Assembly: GCA_020846515.1 (NCBI GenBank)
Contig: JADLDX010000016.1
Location: 1 to 6,893 of the forward strand
Reading direction: 5' to 3'
Length of the DNA: 6,893 nt
DNA from: Pirellulaceae bacterium
GTDB lineage: Bacteria; Planctomycetota; Planctomycetia; Pirellulales; Pirellulaceae
Shown one piece after another: positions 1 to 5,371 of the stretch. A program made the translations under genes and the position numbers. Every line of letters starts with the position of its first letter. Position 1 is the first letter of the stretch. The notes under the pieces are model-generated. The model was given only the letters and a program-made list of their open reading frames with translations, was not told where the DNA came from and searched no databases.

Positions 1-385
1 AGCGCGTTGTCTTGGCCGCCAAGGCCTGGAGAGCCGAAGTGTGCGTGCCAGAATCGCTCCCCATCACCGAACGGACTTGATTGTAGAGCGCGGTTTGCTC
101 GAGATACGGCAGAATCCGGGCATGCCAGGTCCATCCGTCTCCGCGTAGATCCGTGACGCTGCGGAACTCGACGACGTTGGCGGTGGGAAAGACCTTCATC
201 GCGCTCTCGTAATTATGCATGGCCAGTCCCATCTGCTTCATGTTATTGGAACAAGACATGCGTCGAGCCGCTTCGCGGGCCGATTGAACAGCCGGGAGTA
301 GCAACCCTACCAAAATCCCGATAATGGCAATGACTACCAGCAGTTCAACCAACGTAAACCCAGCGCCACGGAGATTTCTTAGCAT
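1..385 (-). CDS. DUF1559 prepilin-like protein, C-terminus cut by window edge
   Basis: Reading the minus strand from the ATG at 385 gives 128 residues before the window ends, so the C-terminal part is missing. The N-terminus is a class III signal/type IV prepilin motif: Gly9 followed by [11 protein letters not shown], with Glu14 at the +5 position of the mature chain, then a hydrophobic helix to about residue 30. Next comes the hallmark of the planctomycete DUF1559 family: [12 protein letters not shown], a Cys-x-Asn-Asn-x-Lys-Gln stretch, and HNYE...FP (about residues 31-67). These proteins are known as a very large paralogous family of pseudopilin-like, probably surface or periplasmic proteins of unknown exact role. 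The start is secure: an in-frame TAG lies 21 nt upstream, and a GAGG (394-397) precedes the ATG by 8 nt. The family assignment is firm; substrate and function are unknown. Confidence 0.93.
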   Translation of the reverse strand, partial: MLRNLRGAGFTLVELLVVIAIIGILVGLLLPAVQSAREAARRMSCSNNMKQMGLAMHNYESAMKVFPTANVVEFRSVTDLRGDGWTWHARILPYLEQTALYNQVRSVMGSDSGTHTSALQALAAKTTR

Positions 386-433
386 TTCTACAGCCTCGGC
401 AGCCTAAAGATAAGCAATCATTAAAGAAGCTTA

Positions 434-462
434 ATAGTATCTAGATTCTGATCGGGCTGCAA
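434..462 (-). promoter_or_regulatory. Possible promoter of the DUF1559 gene
   Basis: On the minus strand TTGCAG (457-462) and TACTAT (434-439) are separated by exactly 17 bp, resembling a sigma-70 -35/-10 pair (three and four of six consensus bases). It would place the transcript start about 40 nt before the ATG at 385. The match is modest and the call is tentative. Confidence 0.25.
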
Positions 463-466
463 CACT

Positions 467-480
467 TTCGCCGTGGCGAA
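467..480. promoter_or_regulatory. 14-bp perfect palindrome, possible operator
   Basis: TTCGCC-GT-GGCGAA is a perfect inverted repeat with a 2-bp centre. It lies 4 bp upstream (minus-strand sense) of the possible -35 box of the DUF1559 gene and downstream of the HNH gene stop. No T-tract follows on either strand, so a terminator is unlikely; a dimeric regulator site is possible but unproven. Confidence 0.25.
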
Positions 481-514
481 TGATAACCAGTTGGATAGGG
501 ATTGCCCAATGCCG

Positions 515-814
515 TTACTTTTGCTTCTTGACCCATTGGACATGTTTTGCCACCCCGGGGTGAGCTAACAACAATACTTTCGTGTTGTACTTGTCGGCGA
601 GTTCTTTCTCTTTGGGTATCAGGTCGTGAATCCCGTTGTGACACAAGCTGCACAGATTCAATCCGCGCGTTTGCATCTCCTCTTTTCCAAATCTCGCCAG
701 GAAACGCTTGGTTCGATGCACTGCGCATGGGATCAGATGATGGAACGTTAACGGTTTGACTCTGCCGCACAATTCGCAGCCAGGTTCTGTGGTGCCCGTG
801 ATTTCGTTTGCCAT
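515..814 (-). CDS. Small HNH endonuclease-like protein
   Basis: The 99-residue protein has a compact HNH (beta-beta-alpha-metal) layout: CELC (Cys13, Cys16), then FHHLIP (His25/His26), then LCSLCHNGIH (Cys55, Cys58, His59, Asn60, His63). The four cysteines would form the structural zinc knuckle, and His26, Asn60 and His63 fit the H-N-H metal-binding and catalytic set. A Lys-rich tail (VKKQK) ends the protein. Family members are metal-dependent DNA nucleases, but short stand-alone versions like this are common and mostly uncharacterised. The ATG at 814 has AAGGA (818-822) with a short 3-nt spacer. An in-frame GTG at 826 would add four residues and cannot be excluded. The gene starts 28 bp after the DinB stop on the same strand, so the two may share a transcript. 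Length and motif completeness argue for an intact gene. Confidence 0.85.
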   Translation of the reverse strand: MANEITGTTEPGCELCGRVKPLTFHHLIPCAVHRTKRFLARFGKEEMQTRGLNLCSLCHNGIHDLIPKEKELADKYNTKVLLLAHPGVAKHVQWVKKQK

Positions 815-842
815 GGATCCTTGCACTCTCGGCGACGTAAAC

Positions 843-1352
843 TTATAAGAGCCGTATGGTTACGATCTGGGCATGATGGATAACATGCCCAACCAACATC
901 CAGGCTAGAGCCCGAACGGTTACTGCATGGCCCGACGCGGTGCCTCGACGGTTCCAGGCCTCTTCTGTCAGACGTTGGACCAGAAGCGAGTTCGCGCGAC
1001 GACAATGCACAAGTTCATCGACCAGAGCACTAAGAGTCACACTACCGTAATCGGCCGATGCAACATAGACATCCTGATCCATGCCTGGCTGGGCTTGAGT
1101 CTCCCCCATAGCGAACTTGTGCAAGCGATCAGCAAAGATTCGCTCCGTATCAATTAAGTGCCCCATAACTTGCTTGATCGTCCATGTGTATGGCGGATGG
1201 ATCTGCTGGGCGACTTCTTCACTAATGGGTCGAAACAGGGCTTCAATCTCAGCGACTTGATCCCGCAGTTGTTCGACAATATTTCCATCGGGCACTTTAG
1301 AAATGTAAGTATCGTAGTACTCGAAGTACTCGTCGGCTTTCGGTCGGGTCAT
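843..1352 (-). CDS. DinB-family protein (four-helix metal-binding fold)
   Basis: The 169-residue protein matches the DinB/YfiT-like family in length and motifs. The N-terminus (MTRPKADEYFEYYDTYISKV) is the usual opening of this group, so the start at 1352 is probably correct. GHLIDTERIFADR (His65) and the C-terminal GHVIHH (His156, His159, His160; residues 155-160) supply the expected metal-binding histidine triad, most likely His65, His156 and His160. Family members include thiol transferases that use bacillithiol or mycothiol; many, like this one, have no known substrate. The protein is cytoplasmic as judged by the lack of signal or membrane segments. No Shine-Dalgarno sequence precedes the ATG: repeat element A abuts the start codon, so the leader is made of the repeat tip. 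It is probably co-transcribed with the downstream HNH gene. Confidence 0.9.
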   Translation of the reverse strand: MTRPKADEYFEYYDTYISKVPDGNIVEQLRDQVAEIEALFRPISEEVAQQIHPPYTWTIKQVMGHLIDTERIFADRLHKFAMGETQAQPGMDQDVYVASADYGSVTLSALVDELVHCRRANSLLVQRLTEEAWNRRGTASGHAVTVRALAWMLVGHVIHHAQIVTIRLL

Positions 1353-1353
1353 A

Positions 1354-1660
1354 ATAAAATGGGGTCAGGTCTCATTTTTGCTGGCTTGTTTACATGAAAT
1401 AATCTAATGTTATACCTCCAAACTCATCCGCGGCGTCGATCATGAGTCGGTCTAAACCGTATGCTAGCGAGTTGCGGCTGATTAGAAGCGGAACGGCGCG
1501 AGCCGTCCGGTACCGACGTTGATTTGCTAGGAAACTCACCGTACGGCTTGCGCCGTTACGCTACAAATCAAAGTTTTTGGCCCATGTTATGATCGACGCC
1601 TCATCCGCCCGTTGTGTTCGTGCCTCGTTCCTCAAAAAATGAGACCTGACCCCTTTTTTA
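1354..1660. repeat. Element A: 307-bp MITE/REP-like element of nested inverted repeats
   Basis: The ends are a perfect 19-bp inverted repeat: GGGGTCAGGTCTCATTTTT (1361-1379) and its complement at 1635-1653. A-rich tips lie outside these, with a T6 run at 1654-1659. A second perfect 12-bp inverted repeat, GGCGTCGATCAT, lies inside (1432-1443 with 1589-1600), and a third, longer one lies at 1478-1511/1538-1571. The three are nearly concentric (midpoints about 1507, 1516 and 1524). The element carries two direct copies of ATGTTAT-N10-TCATCCGC (1407-1431, 1584-1608). It fills the whole interval between the divergent DinB start and esterase ribosome-binding site. No transposase is encoded. Ends of this type are known (from memory) as dispersed repeats in planctomycetes and some other phyla, sometimes linked to REP-associated tyrosine transposases; that link is inference here. 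Confidence 0.8.
1478..1571. repeat. Inner inverted REP doublet with GNRA-type hairpins
   Basis: Two 34-nt arms (1478-1511 and 1538-1571) are inverted copies matching at 28 of 34 positions, separated by 26 nt. Each arm also contains its own small hairpin, ACGGC-loop-GCCGT. The left loop is GCGA (1499-1502 region), a GNRA tetraloop; the right arm has TTGC, which reads GCAA on the other strand. This hairpin-in-arm design is that of a REP doublet (BIME-like). Because element B lacks it, the doublet may have inserted into element A secondarily. Confidence 0.75.
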
Positions 1661-1663
1661 TCC

Positions 1664-1668
1664 AAGGA
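1664..1668 (+). promoter_or_regulatory. Ribosome binding site that fixes the esterase start
   Basis: AAGGA lies 6 nt before a GTG at 1675, the same 6-nt spacing seen before the kelch and small anti-sigma-like genes here. It supports the GTG as start over the in-frame upstream ATGs at 1612 and 1639, the latter lying inside the repeat end. Confidence 0.8.
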
Positions 1669-1674
1669 CCTACC

Positions 1675-3201
1675 GTGAAGCAAATCATCAACTTGCTATG
1701 TGCTGGGTTAGCCGTATTGGCTGTCGGCAGCACGTATCTGTGTGCGGGCGATTTTCGACTGGGCTCTCCGCTGGCCGACCATATGGTGCTCCAGCGTGAG
1801 AAGCCTGTCGCCGTTTGGGGCTGGGCAGATGCTGGGGAGACAGTGACCGTGGCTTTTGCTGGTCAATCCAAGACTACTGCCGCCGGGGCTGACGGCAAGT
1901 GGCTACTCAAGCTGGATGCCATGCCTGCCAGCGCCGAATCTCGCTCGCTGGTCGTAACGGGCAAGGACTCGCGCAAAGTTGAGGTCAAGGACGTTTTGGT
2001 AGGCGAAGTCTGGCTGGGCTCTGGCCAGTCCAATATGGCGATGACCGTGGCTAGATGCTCTGACTACGACGCAGAGAAGGCGGCCGCGCAGCTCCCGCTC
2101 ATCCGTCACTATCGCGAAACATCGGGGGCGGCCGAGCAGCCTCAGTCCGAAGGCCAAGGTACTTGGCAAACCTGCACGCCGGACACCGTGGGAACTTTCT
2201 CCGCCACGCTCTATTTTTTCGGGCGCGAGCTCCATAAGGAGATCGGCGTACCTGTAGGCCTGATCAATACTTCCGTTGGCGGCACACCCATTGAGGCCTG
2301 GGTCGCCGCCGATGTGCAGACCTCTGATCCCGAGACAAAGGTCAGCTACGATCGACGATTCGAGACGTATTCAAAGTTCGACCCCGTTCATGCTGCCGAT
2401 CAGTATCAAAAGCAGTTGGCCAAGTGGAAAGTTTCGAGCGCTAAGGCCAAGGCGGAAGGGAGGCGGCACACGACGGCCGCACCCACAAACCCTGTGGCTA
2501 TGCACAAGCTCAAAGGTGGCCCTGCCGGTCTCTTCAACGGCAAGGTCGTCAATCTCGCGCCCTACACCATGCGCGGCATGCTCTGGTATCAGGGCGAAGC
2601 CAACACCAGAAGCCAGCCCGAACTCTACCACAAACAACTGTCACAACTCGTCACTAGTTGGCGCACCTTATGGAATGAGGAACTGCCTTTCGCCTGGGTG
2701 CAGTTGCCCAACTACACCGCACCCGGCGAGGGCTGGCCACTCGTGCGCGAAGCGATGCTGAAGACCCTTGAACTACCCAAGACCGGTATGGCCATTGCGA
2801 TCGACTTGGGCGAAGCCAAAGACATTCATCCTAAAAACAAGCAGGCAGTGGGTAAACGTTTATCGTATTGGGCGTTGGGCACAGTTTATGGCCAACAGGT
2901 GCCGGCCATCAGCGGTCCACTGCCGGCCGGTTCGAGCATCAACGGCAGCGAGGTAAGCATTACATTCAAGCACACCAACGGCGGTTTGAAATCGATCACC
3001 GGCGGCCCGCTAACTGGCTTTGAAATCGCTGGCGCCGATCAACAGTGGAAAAACGCTACAGCCAAGATTGTTGGCGACACGGTCGTCATCAGTAGTCCAG
3101 AGGTCGCCATGCCCGTGGCTGTTCGTTACGCATGGAAAGATTGGCCAGCGACCAGTCTCGCCAACGGCGCTGGCTTGCCCGCCTCACCCTTCCGCAAATA
3201 A
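1675..3201 (+). CDS. Secreted sialate O-acetylesterase-like SASA-family esterase
   Basis: Starting at GTG 1675 the protein has 508 residues. Residues 1-24 form a Sec signal peptide (KQIINLLCAGLAVLAVGS..LCA). The N-terminal beta-domain carries LADHMVLQREKPVAVWG (about 33-49), typical of the family. The SGNH-hydrolase core follows: GSGQSNM with nucleophile Ser119, INTSVGGTPIEAW (about 197-209), WYQGEANT (304-311), and DIHP with Asp383 and catalytic His385. The end, GLPASPFRK, is the usual family C-terminus. Such enzymes remove acetyl groups from sialic acids or from acetylated polysaccharides; in planctomycetes a role in breaking down acetylated sugars outside the cytoplasm is likely, but the substrate is not visible. 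Reading from the upstream ATG at 1612 would add 21 residues including MRPDPFF, which is translated repeat and hides the signal peptide. The gene stands alone, flanked by elements A and B; its promoter must lie inside element A or upstream of it. Confidence 0.93.
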   Translation: MKQIINLLCAGLAVLAVGSTYLCAGDFRLGSPLADHMVLQREKPVAVWGWADAGETVTVAFAGQSKTTAAGADGKWLLKLDAMPASAESRSLVVTGKDSRKVEVKDVLVGEVWLGSGQSNMAMTVARCSDYDAEKAAAQLPLIRHYRETSGAAEQPQSEGQGTWQTCTPDTVGTFSATLYFFGRELHKEIGVPVGLINTSVGGTPIEAWVAADVQTSDPETKVSYDRRFETYSKFDPVHAADQYQKQLAKWKVSSAKAKAEGRRHTTAAPTNPVAMHKLKGGPAGLFNGKVVNLAPYTMRGMLWYQGEANTRSQPELYHKQLSQLVTSWRTLWNEELPFAWVQLPNYTAPGEGWPLVREAMLKTLELPKTGMAIAIDLGEAKDIHPKNKQAVGKRLSYWALGTVYGQQVPAISGPLPAGSSINGSEVSITFKHTNGGLKSITGGPLTGFEIAGADQQWKNATAKIVGDTVVISSPEVAMPVAVRYAWKDWPATSLANGAGLPASPFRK

Positions 3202-3345
3202 AAGGGGTCAGGTCTATTTTTGCTCGTTTGTTGGGATCTTGGAGGGTGATTGGGGGGCCATGATTGAACCCGATATTATACGTTTAGCGTCATCCGCCTA
3301 ACCTGTTCGAGCCATCGCTCTAAAATAGACCTGACCACTTTTTTA
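3199..3345. repeat. Element B: 147-bp relative of element A
   Basis: The arms 3200-3220 and 3322-3342 are inverted repeats matching at 20 of 21 positions. The core is GGGGTCAGGTCTATTTT on the left and its complement, with one change (GTGG for GGGG), on the right. The element lacks the extra C seen in both ends of element A (TCTCATTTT versus TCTATTTT), so each element's ends match each other best. Inside are ATATTAT-N10-TCATCCGC (3273-3297) and TGTTCG-A-GCC-A-TCG close to the right arm, both shared with element A, and TTTTTGCT next to the left arm. It exactly fills the space between two convergent genes, with both TAA stop codons overlapping its A-rich tips. It has no coding capacity and would be non-autonomous. 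Confidence 0.8.
3204..3344. terminator. Possible bidirectional terminator formed by element B ends
   Basis: In a transcript the two arms can pair into a stem of about 17-21 bp with a loop of about 101 nt. A T6 run (3339-3344) follows the stem on the plus strand, and TTTTATTT follows on the minus strand. The position between two converging stop codons suits a shared terminator. The long loop makes this less typical than a classical intrinsic terminator. Confidence 0.35.
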
Positions 3346-3537
3346 GAGCAGGCCTCTTTCGTGAAGGACGACGCAAAGATAAATGGCAATGGCGCCGGCC
3401 CAGAATGCTGTGAAAAATGCAAATAACGCGACAACAAGGCGTTTGAAGGCATCAGCCCCATGGGACCTGCGCGTTCTCGCCGCATCACGCGGAGCTTCGT
3501 AGGGGTTTGAGACATTTCTTTGATTGATTTCTGCCAT
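3343..3537 (-). CDS. Small single-pass membrane protein with NPYEAP motif
   Basis: This 64-residue protein has no recognised family. The N-terminal part is polar and contains NPYEAP (about residues 11-16) followed by a basic stretch (RDAARTRRSH). One hydrophobic segment (about 33-57, LVVALFAFFTAFWAGAIAIYLCVVL) forms a probable transmembrane helix, with a short HERGLL tail. Many small planctomycete membrane proteins carry an NPY-x-x-P motif near the N-terminus; this is recalled, and its meaning is unknown. The start at 3537 is supported by AAGGGAG (3547-3553) with a 9-nt spacer; a longer in-frame reading upstream is arginine-rich and looks non-coding. The TAA stop falls in the A-rich tip of element B. 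Basic residues before the helix predict an N-in topology. Confidence 0.7.
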   Translation of the reverse strand: MAEINQRNVSNPYEAPRDAARTRRSHGADAFKRLVVALFAFFTAFWAGAIAIYLCVVLHERGLL

Positions 3538-3948
3538 ACGCAACAACTCCCTTGCTGAGTTCGGCCGTGCCGCCTCTAAGCACGTGAATGCTTTCAGTAC
3601 GGACTTAAGCACAAATTTTAGAAGACGTTTAAACTTCGATCGATGGCGTTTTGCGATCGCTGCAAACAACGGACCTTTTACAACTTCGATGCCGCTTCTG
3701 ACCATCCGATGCCGTGGTGTGGAGACACAACACTTGCTCTCTATTTGGCGCGCACTTTGCTCGTCAGGGTGGTACGTCTCGGATGGAACACATCCTTTGA
3801 CTCGGAGTCGCAGGGCGCTAGCTAGTCTCGGTTTGGGTTGCTCAAGACTTCGAGTCGTCGGACAACGCCATCTCCGATCGTCTATTCGCCCCCACACCCG
3901 ACTTCGTTGTGCTCAGCTAGACCAAAAGGGGTCTCGTCGATCGAAGTT
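3538..3948. other. 411-bp region without a recognisable gene
   Basis: No open frame here, on either strand, has a convincing protein or a supported start. The minus-strand frame that would extend the NPYEAP protein upstream is arginine-rich and unlike a folded domain. The region holds the AAGGGAG ribosome-binding site of that gene, a 13-bp inverted repeat near its ends (3631-3643, 3937-3949), a 5-bp-stem hairpin AGACC-CCTTTT-GGTCT on the minus strand (3919-3934) without a T-tract, and recurrent ACTTCG words. It may contain the promoter of the NPYEAP gene and the 3' end of the kelch transcript, or a decayed gene. Confidence 0.5.
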
Positions 3949-3949
3949 T
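3631..3949. repeat. 13-bp perfect inverted repeats bounding 319 bp
   Basis: AAACTTCGATCGA at 3631-3643 and its exact complement at 3937-3949 bound most of the gene-free interval. The right copy ends on the last base of the kelch stop codon. No target-site duplication is visible next to the copies, so a mobile origin is not established. Confidence 0.4.
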
Positions 3950-5214
3950 CATTTCTGATACCGGTACACCCACATCACGCCGTCGTCTTGACTATCACCG
4001 GCGACGTGGCAGAAGTAGGCGTTCAACTCCCGATCGTAGAAGGTGTTGGCAGCGAAGTGTAACTTCGGACCGTCTGGTGGAAAGGGAATTGGGTCGGCCC
4101 ATGCATTCGTCGTCGGGTTGTACACGAAGACGCCGGGCGTCTGGCCCTTGAAGTGGATCGCCACCACAAGGTCCAGGCGCGTATCATACTCGTAGAACGC
4201 AGCGTTCGTGTTCGCTGGCGGCGGGGCTGTACCCGCGGGATTCAGTTGGCTCCAGGAATTGCGCTCGATGTCATACGCCATGAGCCCTTGGCCTTGGGAG
4301 TCGTCGCCGTCGTTGCGGTAGAAGCGGCCCCGTTTGGAATCGTAGCAGCCACAGGCGTCGTAACCCTTGGGGCTTGAGCCTTTCGGCTGGGCATCGCTCC
4401 ACTGGTTCTTCGCCGGGTCGAAAATCGCCACGGTGTCGGACCCCACGGCGAAGAACTGCTTCTTGGAAGGAAGGTAATGAAACTGAGGAAATCCTCCGGC
4501 GTTGATGTCCGTCGAATTGTCCGCCAGGGATCGCTCGAACTTACCCGAGGCCACGTTGTAGTACCACGGTGAGTAGACCCGTTTCTTCTTGTCATTCAGT
4601 TGTCCTTCCAGCAGCTTCAGCCCCTCGTCCATTAGCTTCTCGCCGCCCAGGTAGTACCTCGGAATCTGGTTGCCTGTGCCGTTCCAACTCAGGAAGGCGA
4701 ATTTCTTCCGGTCGGAATCGTAAGTGAGATAGCCCCAGGCATGAACCAGTGTATGTAGTGGAATGGGCTGCTGGTCGCTGTCGATCAACTGCCCATGATC
4801 GTCTAGTAGTAGCTCTTTGTCCTTGACCCGCTGTGTGAAGGTCTTCGTGTTCATGCCGGGATAGAGACAGGTCCAAGCGTGGGTGTTGATGTCGTAGAAC
4901 CACAGGTCGTCCATGCTGTGTCCATCGGACTTGACGTAGCCATGAACCCCTTCTCCGAAGAGGAAGGCACCCCGCTTGTCCGGTGCGAGGATCAGGGCCT
5001 TAGCGCCCCATGAGCTACCGCGTGCCTTGCCCCACTTCGGGTCGGCGGCAGGGACGCCAAGTTTCAGCCATGCGTTGTCGCCCAGCGCCTTAATCTGATC
5101 GACGTGCGGCCCCGGATTGCTCGGCAGTTTGGCCAGTGGCCCTGGTTTGTCTTGGGCGCCCACCGACAGGCCGACAGTGAGCCAGGCAATCAGAACTGTT
5201 GCATAGCGAATCAT
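3949..5214 (-). CDS. Secreted kelch-type beta-propeller protein
   Basis: The 421-residue protein begins with a Sec signal peptide (MIRYATVLIAWLTVGLSVGA, probable cleavage before Gln21). The rest shows about six propeller blades, each ending in an aromatic pattern of the form YD-x-x-x-x-x-W: DLWFYDINTHAWTCL (about 103-117), SPWYYNVASGKFE (215-227), VAIFDPAKNQWS (262-273), LMAYDIERNSWSQL (311-324), VFVYNPTTNAW (362-372) and VMWVYRY at the C-terminus (413-419). Several blades open with YDS/YDT-R, as kelch repeats do. Kelch propellers outside the cytoplasm usually bind protein or carbohydrate; no catalytic motif is visible, so it is probably a binding protein. The start is strong: AGAAGGAG (5221-5228) with a 6-nt spacer. 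It is transcribed in the same direction as the sigma-factor operon, 157 bp downstream of it, and may have its own promoter. Confidence 0.85.
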   Translation of the reverse strand: MIRYATVLIAWLTVGLSVGAQDKPGPLAKLPSNPGPHVDQIKALGDNAWLKLGVPAADPKWGKARGSSWGAKALILAPDKRGAFLFGEGVHGYVKSDGHSMDDLWFYDINTHAWTCLYPGMNTKTFTQRVKDKELLLDDHGQLIDSDQQPIPLHTLVHAWGYLTYDSDRKKFAFLSWNGTGNQIPRYYLGGEKLMDEGLKLLEGQLNDKKKRVYSPWYYNVASGKFERSLADNSTDINAGGFPQFHYLPSKKQFFAVGSDTVAIFDPAKNQWSDAQPKGSSPKGYDACGCYDSKRGRFYRNDGDDSQGQGLMAYDIERNSWSQLNPAGTAPPPANTNAAFYEYDTRLDLVVAIHFKGQTPGVFVYNPTTNAWADPIPFPPDGPKLHFAANTFYDRELNAYFCHVAGDSQDDGVMWVYRYQK

Positions 5215-5371
5215 CCGATGCTCCTTCTAAATGTCGAACTTGGCCTGGGAAACAAAACAAACTCTACGACGGTAACCAGCCCGCTACGAGTTGGGCGACC
5301 CGAAGCACAACCATCGATCTGGAGGGACAACACAAGAAGCACCGAATCAAGAACTAGTTTGCTGGAAATCA

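Noticed and set aside
1588..1593. TATGAT as the -10 box of an esterase promoter
   Set aside because: No -35-like hexamer lies 16-18 bp upstream (AAATCA region), so the match is not better than chance.
1403..1610. Integron attC-like sites in the repeat elements (GTTAT and GCCTAAC words)
   Set aside because: The words do not meet the GTTRRRY/RYYYAAC consensus as a matched pair with the expected spacing, and no integrase or cassette array is present.
2276..2761. A 161-residue plus-strand open frame inside the esterase gene
   Set aside because: It is an alternative frame of the esterase; the esterase frame contains all expected catalytic motifs.
3538..3897. A 120-residue N-terminal extension of the NPYEAP protein
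   Set aside because: The extension is strongly arginine-rich and of low plausibility, while the internal ATG at 3537 has AAGGGAG upstream and gives a compact protein beginning just before the NPYEAP motif.
3924..3933. AAAAGGGGTC as a third, decayed copy of the element A/B end
   Set aside because: The match stops after 10 bp, continues as TCG instead of AGG, and is explained as part of a small AGACC/GGTCT hairpin.
3524..3958. A 144-residue plus-strand open frame across the gap between the NPYEAP and kelch genes
   Set aside because: It overlaps the start of the better supported NPYEAP gene, is rich in Arg and Ser without any recognisable motif, and lacks a ribosome-binding site.
4242..4903. 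Two further minus-strand open frames within the kelch gene
   Set aside because: They are out-of-frame readings of the kelch gene, which has a signal peptide, repeated blades and a strong ribosome-binding site.
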